In this document: positions 24,268 through 36,438 of the stretch, one piece after another
Numbering within the stretch: position 1 is the first letter of the stretch
How the letters are laid out: each line of letters starts with the position of its first letter
From: Molossus alvarezi
Lineage: Eukaryota; Chordata; Mammalia; Chiroptera; Molossidae
Assembly (NCBI GenBank): GCA_037176705.1
Contig: CM073885.1
Location: 217,880,290-217,944,289 of the forward strand
Direction of reading: 5' to 3'
Length of the DNA: 64,000 nucleotides
Program-made: the position numbers and the translations under genes
The notes under the pieces: generated by a model
What the model saw: only the letters and a program-made list of their open reading frames with translations
Told to the model about the DNA's origin: nothing
Database searches by the model: none

Positions 24268-24497
24268 TCCTTTTTTTATTTTTATTTTTCTTTCTTTATT
24301 GGTTTTTAAAGAGAGAGGAAGGGAGAGGGAGGGAGAGAGAGAAACATTGATGAGGAAGAACATCAATTGGCCGCCTCCTGCATGCCCCCCACTGGGGATT
24401 GGGCCCACAACCTGGGCATGTGCCCTGACCGGGAATCAAACTGGTGACCTCCTGGTGCATGGGTCCACGCTCAACCACTGAGCCACACCAGCTGGGC
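24268..24497 (-). mobile_element. Ves-type bat SINE (GTGTGGCTCAGTGGTTGAGC subfamily)
   Basis: Antisense copy. Perfect 11-bp direct repeats TATGTCTGACT at 24257-24267 and 24498-24508. Confidence 0.96.
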
Positions 24498-24509
24498 TAT
24501 GTCTGACTG

Positions 24510-25465
24510 TCTTAAAGGTGACTAAGTAACAGTTTTCAAAGTCTCTTTCAGTACCTCACATTGAAAAAGATGAAGATTATTATTTGAAATCACAATTCAC
24601 GCTTTCATGCTTTTCAGTCAAGCTAAAATAAAATCCTTCTTTTGATGTATTAATGCAATAAAACCAGACATTTCCTAGGACCTTATATCAGATCCAACTG
24701 GATAATAAATATTTCCTCTTGGAGATCATATAGCTTCAATGAGGCCCATTCAGCTTGAAATAAAGTAATATCTATTCTAATAGAGTAAAGAGTAATAGAT
24801 GCAGAAAACATTGGGAAGAAATGACGAACATCTGAAAAGGTGCCAAAACCAAAAACCCTGCCTTGAGTAAAGAGGAACCAGTGAATTTGTAAACACAGAA
24901 GTTGTCAACATTACTCCATACTGCTTTGTAAATTGTAAAACGCCTGTGATGAAGTTGTGCCAAAAGCAAGCATTTCAAAGTAACAGTTTACATTGTGTCT
25001 CTCCATGCATTCACTGTATTTACTATATCATGCAAGTAAGTAGCCTAGAAATACCAGTGGGCTAGATTCTCCCAGCTGTACATCTCCCTATGTGAACTAG
25101 TTGGGGTTTTTTGTTTGTTTGTTTTCTCTTGTCTAGGTACTTAACCAGAGCACAATAGAAAAATGACCATCCATGAGTAATAACAGCACATCTACTAATG
25201 AATGTATGACGGAAATGAGTTTTTCGAAGGGTTCATTCACCACATTTTCAAAAAAAATTATTAATTTAGAATATCTCTTTAAAAATAAAAATCTCCAAAT
25301 ATTTACTTGTTTTGTGGATGTGTTAGGGTTCCTTTGATCAGATTTGTTTTTAATGCAGGCAATGCTATATGGATATGTCCAAAGTGCATTTCCCTTTAGG
25401 TTTTAATTTCTTAAAGTCTGATCTTTAATGTGCTTCGTAGAAAGAAGACTAGCATAAGATGTCTA
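24510..25465. other. Unique non-coding DNA
   Basis: No gene or repeat recognised. Confidence 0.4.
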
Positions 25466-25469
25466 AAGT

Positions 25470-25735
25470 GTTCCTCTCAGTGCTATTCCACAGTATGAAC
25501 TTGAACAAGTCACGAGAACTTCTCTAAGCCTTTGTTGATTCATTTTTGCAATAAGAGTAATAGAGCTTTTCTTAGCATCTTCATAGAATAATCACGAGTT
25601 TTGGCTAAAAGTGCAGGTATGTGTAAAGTAAGAAACGCAGGTGCAGGAAACGTTTCATAACTTGCACCTGGAAGCAGGTCAGATCTAGACCATTGCCCGG
25701 CACATAATGACCACTCAATAAATATTTACCAATAA
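25470..25735 (+). mobile_element. MIR SINE, diverged
   Basis: TGAACTTGAACAAGTCACGAG, CTTCTCTAAGCCTTTGTTG and terminal CCCGGCACATAATGACCACT, CAATAAATATTTACC follow the MIR layout. Confidence 0.65.
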
Positions 25736-25739
25736 ATGA

Positions 25740-26515
25740 TCTACTACTAAGATTTGATTTAAAAATTAAGAGAATTTACTTCTATGTCAGGCTATCTGAT
25801 ATCTTAGCAAAGTCAATGGAACAGTGGGACAGTTATTTAAATAATGCATGCCTAAAAGTGAACTATCATCCCCCCCAAAATGGAGTTTTCTGTTTTCAGA
25901 TCAATAATCTGCATGGATTTAATCTGCAATAACTTGACAAGCCACTTTATTTCTTCAGTGACTATACAGTCGTTATAACTGAGACTCAGGCAGTGAGAAA
26001 TGTGGTCAGATGAAGCCAGAATTAATCTCTCACAATGGAATATAGAATCAGTAAACATACAAGAGTATGAACAAAGAAGGAAGACTGGGATAAATCATTC
26101 TAGTGCCAAAAAGATGAAAATAGAAAGGAGATCTAAGAGATAAGTTCATACAGAGGAGCAAAGACAATTGGTTGAGTACCTTTAGCAAAAATTTCAAAAT
26201 ACAGTAAAAACTAAATGGAAAATCTGCCAAGTAGGGTAAGCAGCAGGTGGTGATTTAGTTATAGGCTCTGCTAGCTGTGATCACCCAAGCAGAGAGCAGA
26301 AGTAGAATAAAAATGGAAAGTCATAACCAGATGTCCGGGCCAGGAAATACAACCCCTACACAAACTGGGGACAAAGCAGGAGCCAGTGACAGAAGCAGTG
26401 GCAGCGTGGCCCCTGGTGAGCCCACAGTACAAGCCACACTAGGAAAGGGGGACAAAACTCACTGCTGAACTGAGTCAAGTTTGGCCGATGCGCCACTGCC
26501 GAGACCACCTTATTA
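25740..26515. other. Unique non-coding DNA
   Basis: No gene or repeat recognised. 26275-26500 is less AT-rich, with a 63-codon frame that has no family features. Confidence 0.4.
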
Positions 26516-26520
26516 TATCC

Positions 26521-27079
26521 TTTTTTAAAGCATTTGTTTATTAATTTGTTTTTGTGACAGATGTTTCTCATTTTCCCCCCATTGACACCCTCCTCCCCTT
26601 CCACCCTGCCCCATCCCCAGCTTTGTTGTCTATGTTCATTGGTCATGCATACATGCATGTAAGTTCTGTGGTTTATTTCTCCCCCCAACCCCCTCCTCTG
26701 AGGCTTTTCAGTCTGTACCCCCCCTCTATGTCTCTGGGTTAATTTTGTTCAGCAGTTTGTTGAGTTCATTATATTTCACAAATAAGTGAGATCATGTGAT
26801 ATTTGTCTTTCTCTGCTTGGCTTCTTTTGCTTAGCATAATACTCTCCAGGTCCTCCCATGCCATCTCAGAGGATAAGAGATCTTTCTTTCTTACAGCTAC
26901 ATAGTGTTCCATTGTGTACATGTACCACGGCTTTTTAATCCATTCGTCTACTGATGGACACCTGGGTTGTTTCCAGATCTTAGCTATTATAAATAGTACT
27001 GCTGTGAACATAGGGGTACACATATTCTTTCTGATTGGTGTTTCAGGTTTCTTAGGGCATATTCCTAGAAGTGGGATCG
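26521..27079 (-). mobile_element. Young L1 3' end, antisense, 5'-truncated
   Basis: The minus strand carries the last ~100 codons of ORF2 ending at 26769 ([20 protein letters not shown]...), then a G-rich 3' UTR and short A-tail. The truncation point near 27079 abuts unrelated GC-rich sequence. Confidence 0.92.
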
Positions 27080-27534
27080 TGCAAGCCAGGGTAGGCCTAG
27101 GCTCCAGGAGACAAGGGCCTCAGAGGAGCTGTACTGAGCTCCTGTGCAGAGAATATTAGGCCACAAGCTATGATTAGGTCTTTTCCAAATGATTTCCAAA
27201 AAAGAGAGCTTGCAGAAAGGCTGGCTACTATCATGATAGAATGATGAGGGCAGAACAGAAAAATAATCATGTTTTCTCTCAAATATGGAAGAAAAAAATC
27301 AAGAATAAGTATCTTCTAAGTAACTTTTAAAATTTCTGCCATTAGTTTTTCTAAACATTGTTCTGAAGAATAAATACAAGTTTACTAGAATCTAGTAATG
27401 GCATTGATATTTTCAGATACCTCAGAGCATAAATTAATCAATAGCATGTTAACTGACTACTTATAACACAGTAATGTATTTTTTATTCATTCACCCAGTG
27501 AATATTAATATGTTTGGAGGGTTGTTTTAGTCTG

Positions 27535-27700
27535 ATGTCTAAGAACACAGGCTTTGGAACCAGATAGTCTGGGTTCTGATATAAACTCCACTTGCTGACT
27601 GTGTGATCCTGAACAAGTTATATAATCTCTCTGTGCCTCACTTTCTTCATCTCTAAACTAGGGATAATAACAGTACTTATGGTAATAATGCTATTACATT
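27535..27700 (+). mobile_element. MIR SINE
   Basis: ACACAGGCTTTGGAACCAGA, CTTGCTGACTGTGTGATCCTG, CTCTCTGTGCCTCACTTTC, AACTAGGGATAATAACAG. A well-preserved sense MIR core. Confidence 0.9.
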
Positions 27701-29064
27701 GTTATTGCTATAACAATATAGTTATACATAAAATTATTATATATGAAATATATGATGATTTATGCTACAATAATATAATATATGTTGTAATTGTGTGTAT
27801 AATATGCAAAAGGTACTTGTGCCAGGAACATAATAATCACTTTATATGTTGGCTATTATTGTTGTTATGTTCCTACCAAATATTCAACAAACATTTATTG
27901 AGTCTCCAACAGGCTAGATGTCACAGGCAAGATTCTCTGGAGACAGATGCTGAGGCAGTATTTGGTGTGTCAGATATTTACTAGGACTCCACATAGCTGG
28001 GAAGGAGGAGGAGGAAACACAGTGAGCAGAGGCACGGGGCTTTAGTGCAGGCCCAGCAAAGCCTTGCCAGAGTCACAGGGCCTTGGAAGTACACACAGCC
28101 CATGAAAATGGTTTCACCATGAGCTGAAAGGGTCAGACCTTTATGTCTCAGCTGTGACCAGTAAATAAATGGGGAAACAGTCTATAATTAAACGCAGGTC
28201 TTGGTAGTGTATTGCCATCCCACTACACGAGGTCATGGAAAAATAAAAATGAAACATTTGACCTCAAATGATTCATAGCCAATGGAATTAGCCATTCAAT
28301 ATTCCATATGAAACTTCAATAGAAATATGTAAATGAATATATAATACAAATAAAAACAAACTTTTAAATTTCTTAGCCTCTATAGGATGAGAAGACATAA
28401 AATTATACCACTTTTGTATACACTATTAATAGATACTATACAAAAAATTCCAAGTATCATCTTTTTTCTAATAAATGTTTGCTACCCCCTCTAGTGTAAA
28501 AAAGTACTATGGGGAATGCTATGCAAGATCAAAATCTGTCCATGAAATTGTTCCTCGGTCAGGGAGATGAAGACCTATTAGGGAGAAATAGTACATGCAC
28601 TCAAATGTTTTCAATAGAAGGTTTACTATGAGTGCCATGTAAATGGTACAATTTCTGATCATTATACAAATCGCTTATTGTAGCATCTAAATGGTATAGT
28701 AATCAATGGCTGATTATTGACTGAGCAGCATGGTGTTACCCAGACTTGCCTGAGAATAAAATTCTCCTGAAGTCTTGGTAGAGTTTTTGGGAACTCACTC
28801 AAACTACTGAATTGGAATCTCTGAAGAAAGAACAAAGAATCTACCCTTGAGCCACATTCCAAGCCCCCTAATGACTTACATTCAGTCAAGTGAGTGGAAA
28901 CATAATGGTGAAACGTCAAACACCTGGATAGAGTCTTGGTTCTGTTTTTGGGTGAACTGGTGACCCGAGGCACAGGTCTGTCATTAGCATTATGGAACCA
29001 GGGGCAGAAGAACACATGGAGGCCTATATCATATGTCTAAATATTTAAAATTATAAATAAAGTT
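27701..29064. other. Unique non-coding DNA, AT-rich at the left
   Basis: 27700-27850 is dense in TA-rich words. 27890-28200 may hold an undetermined old repeat (AACAAACATTTATTGAGTC and what follows). A 117-codon minus-strand frame at 28662-29015 resembles nothing known to me. Confidence 0.35.
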
Positions 29065-29081
29065 TAAAAATTATTAAATAA

Positions 29082-29216
29082 GCCTGGTCAGTGTGGCTCA
29101 GTGGTTGAGTATTAACACATGCACCAAGAGATCACAGGTTTGATTCCTGGTCAGGGCACATTCCTAGGTTGTGGGCTCGATCCCCAGTAGGGGGCGTGCA
29201 AGAGCCAGTGGATCAA

Positions 29217-29268
<52 letters not shown>

Positions 29269-29308
29269 CCTTCCCCTCTCTCTAAAAATCAATAAAAACA
29301 TATTTTTT
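29082..29308 (+). mobile_element. Ves-type bat SINE (AATCAATAAAAACAT-tail subfamily)
   Basis: Sense copy with internal (CT)n at about 29220-29264. Perfect 16-bp direct repeats AAAAATTATTAAATAA at 29066-29081 and 29309-29324. Confidence 0.97.
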
Positions 29309-29324
29309 AAAAATTATTAAATAA

Positions 29325-29580
29325 AACATGACCTACCCTGTTTCACCTTGACAAAATAACATTAGAATAACCTGAAAGGCCAGGATCAAATTTAGATTCT
29401 CAGACTCCTCATATTTCTCTCTGGGAGCATGGAGGCATGGGGAAAATTAAACTCTGGGGGACTGGGAATGCAGAGGGAGAGGGTTTGAACATCAATCTCA
29501 GAAATATGACCAAGCTCTAACTACATTATTACAGTCCTTATATTTTCAGTTTCCGATTGTTTTATCTTTCTTGTTGCCAA
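29325..29580. other. Unique non-coding DNA
   Basis: Short interval with no recognised features. Confidence 0.4.
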
Positions 29581-29582
29581 CA

Positions 29583-30287
29583 CAGTCAAACCTTGGTTCT
29601 GGGATGTTTCCCATCTCAAACAATTCAGTTCTCCAACTAGTTGCTCATGGAAAAATGTCTCCTTTAACTTTGGTTCTTGACTTTGATAACCCTTTGGTGC
29701 TGGTATATCAGCAGGATATAAAGCATCTCTCAGGCCACAGACAAAGGAGAGAATGCACCACTGGGAGTCAGTTTACAGCTCAACCTTGCCTTGTTAACAC
29801 CTCTGGAAATTATGCTGTGAGTATTTTTGTGTTTGGTGTTGTTTGTTTTTGCTGCTGGCTAAATGGATGATTAGCACAATTTTAAAACATAAAGAGGGCA
29901 TCAAGAGTGCTGATGTTACTAACAGTGTGAAAGAAATAATGATCTCAGTAATTGAAGAGATAGAAAAACTACTGTTGATTTGGATAAAGGTAAAACAGTT
30001 AGCCTGTGACCCCTGAAAGAACCCCTGGACGGAGTGCTGGCTGTAATTTCTTTAAGGCTAGTAGGGGGTGGTTCGATACAGTTAAGAAATGTTTGTTTAT
30101 CAATTAAACAGTACATTAGACATGTACTATATATAAGAAAGGTTAAAAAGGGAATCATTTCAGGGTCTGGAAAGAATTAATTCAATTTACATTATGTCTA
30201 ATGCGAAAACATGATTCGGTTTTCGAACAGATTGCTTCTTGAATAGCCTTCCAGAAAGAATTAAGTTCAAGAACTGAGGTTCCACTG
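29583..30287. mobile_element. Tigger-type (pogo superfamily) DNA transposon, internally deleted
   Basis: Terminal inverted repeats are visible. The left end is CAGTCAAACCTTGGTTCT. The right end is the complement of CAGTGGAACCTCAGTTCTTG, followed inward by GAACTTAATTCTTTCTGGAA on the complement, the familiar Tigger terminus. A TA dinucleotide follows at 30288-30289, and the left flank is a decayed CA. The 0.7-kb interior is too short for an intact transposase. A 99-codon frame in it (29571-29870) is not a convincing transposase fragment. Confidence 0.8.
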
Positions 30288-30289
30288 TA

Positions 30290-30410
30290 TGCACATAAGA
30301 TCTATGGTTAATCTCTGCCAACCCCCCTCCCCCTTCCCCTCCCCTCGGAGGTCTGTCAGTCTGTTCCATGCATCCATGCCTCTGGACCTATTTTGTTCAT
30401 TAGATTCTGA
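30290..30410 (-). mobile_element. Short L1 3'-end fragment, antisense
   Basis: GCACATAAGATCTATGGTTAA, the C-rich run CCAACCCCCCTCCCCC, and TTTTGTTCATTAGATTC match the complement of bat-type L1 3' UTRs. It abuts the Tigger right end, and neither boundary has a clear duplication. Confidence 0.6.
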
Positions 30411-31239
30411 TTCTATAGGTAACCACACACATATCAAACATAAAGTTAATTATTTAAACACCACTATAAACTTTCTCAACATTTTGCTTAAGTATTTATC
30501 AAGACTACAGACAGTGACAAATCTTTTGCTATATATATATATATTTTTTTTTTTTCCTCTTTTTCTTTTTCTGTTTTTTGGACCTGCATTTGTCCCTGAA
30601 GATGATAGATGTGTGAACTAAGATAAGTTGTTTCACAGCTCTGAGCCTTGATTTCATGAAGCGGAGGTAATCGTGTCTACATTACACAGTCCAGGGAGCT
30701 GATTGTTACTGCTATTGGTTCCTTTGGGCTCCTTATCTACTGCCAGTTGTCCTCACTTTTCTCATTCTGTCACTTACCTACCTCCTTGTTGAAAATGGCA
30801 TTTATTTTTTGTTGTTGTTTTTCTCGAATTCTTGGAGAAAAATGTAAAGATAAAGAAATAATGTTTTTTAAGGATTTGTAGGTGGGTTCTGGGCAAGGAG
30901 GTCATGGGTCAGGAAGAGACCTGGTGAGAGTAAGTCAGGCAGAAATACAGCTGCTCCAACAACGGGTCTGGGGTTGTGCAACATGAGCCATATTTACTGA
31001 AGTTTTAGTTGCAATATGACTAAAAATCATATCTCTTGAATTGAACTGATATAATGTCAACATATTTGAGTTAGTGCTCTATCTGGTGAAATCTGCCATA
31101 CAGACGTAATCTCTCTCTCACATTAATTCTTCCAGTGCTTGACATTCATTTCTGTTCTGCACTTAGTATTTTCTACCTTGCTCTACCTGCAGACTAGTTG
31201 ACTCTCTGTCACGTTGCTCCTAGGTGACCATCTGCCTTT
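30411..31239. other. Unique DNA with a probable MIR scrap
   Basis: A T-rich run follows (AT)n at about 30529-30556. 30600-30690 (AAGTTGTTTCACAGCTCTGAG and on) resembles a diverged MIR. Otherwise nothing recognised. Confidence 0.35.
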
Positions 31240-31256
31240 GAAAGGTAGATTGTTTT

Positions 31257-31510
31257 GCCCTGGCCAGTTTGGCTCAGCGGTTAGAGCATCAGCCTGCAGT
31301 CCAGAGAGACCGGGGTTCAGTTCCCGCTAAGGGCATGTACCTTGGTTGCAGTTTGTCCCCGGCCCTGGATGGTCGTGCAGGTGGCAGTCACTTGATGTGT
31401 CCCTTTCATGTTGATGTTTCTCTCTATCTCTCTTCCTCTCTCTCCCTCCCACTCTATCTGAACAAAAAATGGAAAAATGTCCTTGGGTGAGGATAAAATA
31501 AAAAAAGAAA
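31257..31510 (+). mobile_element. Ves-type bat SINE, young
   Basis: Near-consensus sense copy. Perfect 17-bp direct repeats GAAAGGTAGATTGTTTT at 31240-31256 and 31511-31527. Confidence 0.97.
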
Positions 31511-31527
31511 GAAAGGTAGATTGTTTT

Positions 31528-32205
31528 ATTTATGCTTGCAAATCCCAACACTTAGCACTTTACTTTGTAAGTAACACAAATCGCACTACACAATTTAGGT
31601 GTTGAATAAGTCCTTGGATAATTCTTTACACACAAACACACAATTATTAAGGGATATAAAATGCCAACTCATTTCCAAATACTATGCCATGCAATTAAAA
31701 CACAACAGAAAATGCAATGGTTATAACAAAAGGAAATAAGAAAAGAGCCCAATCTAGACTTGGGAGACTTGTGGGGGAAAAACTCATTAGCTGATTCCAA
31801 CGGACGCAGGAGCCCTTGGTTCAGCAGAGGACTGGAGAAAGGGTGTTGTAGAAGGATAGCATGACCAGAACCCAGAGACGAAGAAGAGTTTGATGATTTT
31901 TGTTTCTGAAGCCTCCGTTAGTTTTGCAAAAATATAAGATATGATTTTAGAGCAGCAGAAAGTGAGGCTAGAAAGGAAGATGGTTTCCCTAATTCGGAAG
32001 ATGTTATAGGCCACAAGAAAAAGCTTCGAGTTTAACATACACTCATGCAGAAGGGCAGCCTCATCAGATGCACATAGAAACAAAGTTGGCTACTGTGTGG
32101 AAGTTGGAGTTGACGGAGACAAATTTGAGGATAAGTCATCAGTTGGAGGCTGTATTGTAGTGTAGTTTAGAGCTGGTGAGAGTTAAAAAGAAGAGCTGGA
32201 AAACA
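31528..32205. other. Unique non-coding DNA
   Basis: No gene or repeat recognised; a 98-codon minus-strand frame at 31787-32083 has no known features. Confidence 0.4.
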
Positions 32206-32219
32206 GTGTGATATTTTTC

Positions 32220-32401
32220 CTTTTAGAGAGAGGAAGACAGAGAGATCAATGTGAGAAAGAAACATCTATTAGTTTCCTCTCATATATGCCCCAACCGGGA
32301 ACTGAACCCGAATTCTAGGTATTTGCCCTGACTGGGAATCAAAACTGCAACTTTTCAGTGTACTGGATGACACTCCAACCAACTGAGCCACACTGGCCAG
32401 G
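32220..32401 (-). mobile_element. Ves-type bat SINE, diverged
   Basis: Antisense copy ending ACTGGCCAGG at the right. Diverged flanking repeats CAGTGTGATATTTTT (left) and CAGTATGAGATTTTT (right). Confidence 0.85.
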
Positions 32402-32432
32402 TCAGTATGAGATTTTTAAGAATAAAAATTGG

Positions 32433-32689
32433 GCCCTGGCCAGTTTGGCTCAGCGGTTAGAGCATCGGCCTGCAGTCCAGAGAGACCCGGGTTCGGTTCC
32501 CGCTAAGGGCACGTACTTCGGTTGCAGTTTGTCCCCGGCCCTGGTTGATCATGCGGGTGGCAGCCACTCGATGTGGCCCTTCACGTCGATGTTTCTCTCT
32601 CTCTCTACCTTCCCTTCTCTCCCTCCCACTCTATCTGTACAAAAAATGAAAAAATATCCTCGGGTGAGGATAAAAAACAAAACAAAAAA
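32433..32689 (+). mobile_element. Ves-type bat SINE, young
   Basis: Sense copy 31 bp after the previous SINE. Perfect 15-bp direct repeats AAGAATAAAAATTGG at 32418-32432 and 32690-32704. Confidence 0.97.
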
Positions 32690-32704
32690 AAGAATAAAAA
32701 TTGG

Positions 32705-33765
32705 CTGGACTTGGAGAGTCACTGAATTTGGAGTATATGGCAAAGGGAAGAGTGAAGAATGACTCGTAGCTCTGGTTGAGTGATTATAGCCAAGAATTAT
32801 GTTAACAAATAATGAAGGAGAATCAGGTTTATTTTAACTGAATCCAGACTGATTTGGCCAGTGGAAAGTATAGTTCAGATGATTGATCAGGCTGGGTAGG
32901 AAAGAGAGAGACAAAAAGAGGTCTGTTTGTTTGACTATGAGAACATACAGAGATCACAATAATAACAATCTTCATGGGGTCAAAAAAAAAATGGCACCTT
33001 GAGAATAAAAATTAAGTAAGATGTTAACAACAGAAGGTTTTAATGTGAAAGTGAGATAGTGAAGGTTTTCTTTTAGAATTATAAATGTAATTTAACATAT
33101 TTTCTTTTAAACATACTTCAGGAAATTTTATTTTGAAGTGAGGAAACCAACTGAAGCAGTTAGAGCAAATAGGAATAAAATTGCCTCTTTGCAAAATCAA
33201 TTTTAAATGAAGATTAAAATTGTTATTTTCCAGCTTTATCAAATTGCCATTTAAAACATACTGAAAAGAAAACTGCTACCCGCTCTTACCAGATGTTCTC
33301 CAAATACCAGCATCACATGATATGTATTAAGTCCCTGTGCAAACGCAGCACTAGAACTCAAACATATTTCTCTTGCCAATTATTCAAAATTGAAAACAAA
33401 CTGTGTCTCAAGATTACTGTGATTATTTTTAATTAACTTTCTTAAGGTTTAACAATTACCCATTTTGTTTTTAAACTCACTGTAGAGTATCACTAGATAT
33501 TGCTAATAAACTATAAAATCAGAACTACAGATCTGATTTTCTCATTCTTTAACAAGAAAGACATATAACAATTTTGCACTGATTGACAGGTGACACAGTA
33601 ACACTGTTTTGTTAAAAGAATTCCATTTCTGAGTTTACTAAAGTATATGACTAACTGCATTTTTAAAATGTGTCTTTACTGACTTCTCCACAGTATTAAA
33701 CAAAGTAGATGCCTGGCTTTTCACTGAGCTTCTAGGATAGCACACTCTTGGTTTTTCTTCCTTCT
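32705..33765. other. Unique AT-rich DNA
   Basis: No gene or repeat recognised. Confidence 0.4.
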
Positions 33766-33767
33766 TC

Positions 33768-34005
33768 TTTTTTTTTAATCCTCACCTGGATATATTTTAC
33801 TATTTATCTTCAGATAGAGTGGGAGGGAGAGAGAGAGAGAGAAACATCAAAGTGAGAGGAACACATCAACTGGATGCCTCCTGCACAAGCCCGACCAGGG
33901 CAGGAACAAACTGCAATGTAAGTATGTGCCCTTGACTAAAATTGAACCTACCACTCATTGTTCTGTGGGCCAACGCTCTAACCACTGAGAAAAACTGGCC
34001 AGGGC
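33768..34005 (-). mobile_element. Ves-type bat SINE, diverged
   Basis: Antisense copy with AATCCTCACC tail at the left and head ending GGCCAGGGC at 34005. Confidence 0.9.
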
Positions 34006-34079
34006 TCTTACTTTTTAAATCTACTTTCTAAATCTATATCGTTCCCCAAACTAATTCATATTGAAGTGTCCCAAGGTTC

Positions 34080-34870
34080 ATTCAGTCTTTGGACCTTTTC
34101 TCTCTCCTACTGACATCCATTCTCTAGGGGATCTCATTTAGCTTAATGGCTTTACATACCATCTACGTCCCACTCACCACTTAAAGCACACCTCCATCTC
34201 ATGTCTCCCTCCTGAACACCACACTCCTATGCCCAGCCGCCTTGATGAAATTCCTACTTTCATGTCTAACTGACATCTGAAACTGAACCTGTGTAGCATG
34301 GAACTCCCACACCTGTTTACCTGAAGTCTAACTGTACCTCTCTTAAGGACAGCTCCTTCCTTCCAGCTCCTCAGCCCAAAAAACCTGAGTCATCCTTGAC
34401 TCCCCTCTTTTCCTCATATTTCATGCCTAATTCCACACTGAGTCCCATAAACTAAAAAGTTTGGACATCTGTTCTAGGCATTCTACCATCTTAGGGCCTT
34501 TACATTCTGTTCTCTCTGCCTGGAGAGCTCCGCCTCCAGACATCTGTATTGCTAACTTCATCACTTATTTAGGTCTCTGCTCAAAGGTCACCTTCCTGAT
34601 GAGGCTGACTCTGACTAGCCTATTTAAATGGCAATCAGCCCCTACCTCTATCCTGCAATTCTAGTTTCATTAACCTCATTCATTCTACTTTTTTCTCATA
34701 TTATACTTTACCTCAAGTGAACTTAAAATTTATTTTTTATATGTATTGTTATCAGCACTAGAATACAAGCCAAAAAGGGGTCTGTTTGTTTTGTTGTTGT
34801 TGTTTTGTGATATATTGCAAATGCCTAGAGTATGCCTGGCCCATAGTACTCAATAAATGTTAGTGGAAGA
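34080..34870 (+). mobile_element. LINE-2 (L2) 3' portion
   Basis: Classic L2 phrases in order: GAGTCATCCTTGACTCCCC, GGGCCTTTACATTCTGTTCTC, CTCTGCCTGGAGAGCTC, TTAGGTCTCTGCTCAAAGGTC, GCACTAGAATACAAGCC, GCCTGGCCCATAGTACTCAA, TAAATGTTAG. The coding frames are broken. Confidence 0.85.
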
Positions 34871-35181
34871 AATAGATGTATTTCAAAATCTACAAAAGTG
34901 GCCATAAAATGGGAAGAAATAATAGAAAAGCTCTGTTTGTTTAAAATACTCATTCAAAATTTCATGTGCTTTTTGATATTTAGATGAGACAAAAGGGCAT
35001 TTCCTTGAATCCCAAACTAAGGAGTTGCAGCTACATAACCACAAAATGAAATACATATTCATTTAAAAAGAAATCAAAAAGTGTTTTAAATCCTTGTGTT
35101 CTATTAGTTTGTTATCCAAAATTGTAAAGATGATGGAAAATTGTAAAAAATGTAATAAGATTAAAAATATTAAATGGGATT

Positions 35182-35379
35182 GCCCTGACTAGGTGGCTCA
35201 GTTAGTTGGAGCATCATCTTGTACACCAAAAGTCTGCGGGTTCGATACCTAGGTTGCATGTGCAGTAGGCAACCAATGGCTGTTTCTCTCACATTGATCT
35301 CTCTCTTTCCCTTCCTCTCTAAGATCAATTGAAAGCATATCCTTGGGTGAGGATTAACCAAAAATTACTTTAACTATTC
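35182..35379 (+). mobile_element. Ves-related bat SINE, diverged and short
   Basis: Sense copy starting GCCCTGACTAGGTGGCTCAGTT with tail CATATCCTTGGGTGAGGATT. Direct repeats AATGGGATT at 35173-35181 and 35380-35388. Confidence 0.88.
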
Positions 35380-35388
35380 AATGGGATT

Positions 35389-36438
35389 AATGCCAATACT
35401 ATAAGAGTTTCTTAAGTATAATTATTTACTAGATATACTTATAGATTGTCAGTAATGTACAAACTGCAGATTAAAAACTGTGAAATATAAAGACCCTGGT
35501 CCTGGCCTTGAAAATCACATAATTGTGTATATGAATACTTGCTAATAGGAACGTTCTCAGTGCCTTGAGACCAATACACACAGAGCCTAAAGGGGATTAA
35601 GAAGAACAGGAGGAAGGAAGTATTTGAGAAACCTCAGGAGAATTTAAGCAAGGCTATAAACAACATTTACAATTTAGAAATGCCCAGATTGTGGAGTGGG
35701 AGAGAGAATGGATCTTCTAGGCAAAGAGGAGGAGAAACACTTTTAAAGAAATTACAAGAATAAAATAAAGTAAGACTTGTTGGGCCAGTTGCGAGTAAAT
35801 GTGTGTCCCAGTACAAATATGTAGCTCTCCCCTCATTTATGTGAAGGGCCCTTTCGAACCCCTTGATAATGTTCTCTTTTGTTTAGTACTTGTGCAGTCT
35901 GGGGCTTGTTTGTCCTTCAATTCACACCTCGCCCTCCTCCTGTTTTGTGTGCAACACAGGAGGACAGACCCAGGGGCTGTAATTCTCAGGCTCCTGTGTC
36001 AGCTGACTTCTGTCCAGGTTTGGCCATTAAGGGAGCTGGCAGTAAAATGAAGAGTAGGAAGAAGGGGGACACCAGGGTACCTTCCCCTCTGCTGCTGCCT
36101 TGACAAAAGCTCTGACAGTGGCTGTGCTTCCTTTTCTGGCTTCCGTGTTTCCAGGCCCCTTTCGTGGGCCTCCGTGGCCCCAGCTTTGACCAGGTCATCC
36201 CCTCCCCGTCTCTGCTAGTGCTTTGTCTCTCTACTCTAGGTGTATAAGGAGCTCCCTATGTTTTAATCCTTGGATTCTCTCACTCTCGCACTGGGATTTG
36301 CAACTCTTCTATCACCTGTGAAATCAGTTTTTGGTTTGTGTTAAATTCCCTCTGTTGCAAATAATTGAAGCGGGTTCTATTTCCATGGTTAGACTCTGAC
36401 TCTGATTTATTCAGTAATTCTTATTTTAGTATTTATCA
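35389..36438. other. Non-coding DNA, partly GC-richer, possibly an old LTR-like repeat
   Basis: 35790-36400 has a composition and ending (TTAAATTCCCTCTGTTGCAA, then GGTTAGACTCTGACTCTGA) reminiscent of old retroviral-type LTR or MER repeats, but no family is assigned. Short overlapping frames here are not convincing genes. Confidence 0.3.

Noticed and set aside
28662..29015. 117-codon minus-strand frame
   Set aside because: Low-complexity features and no recognisable family; surrounding DNA shows no gene structure.
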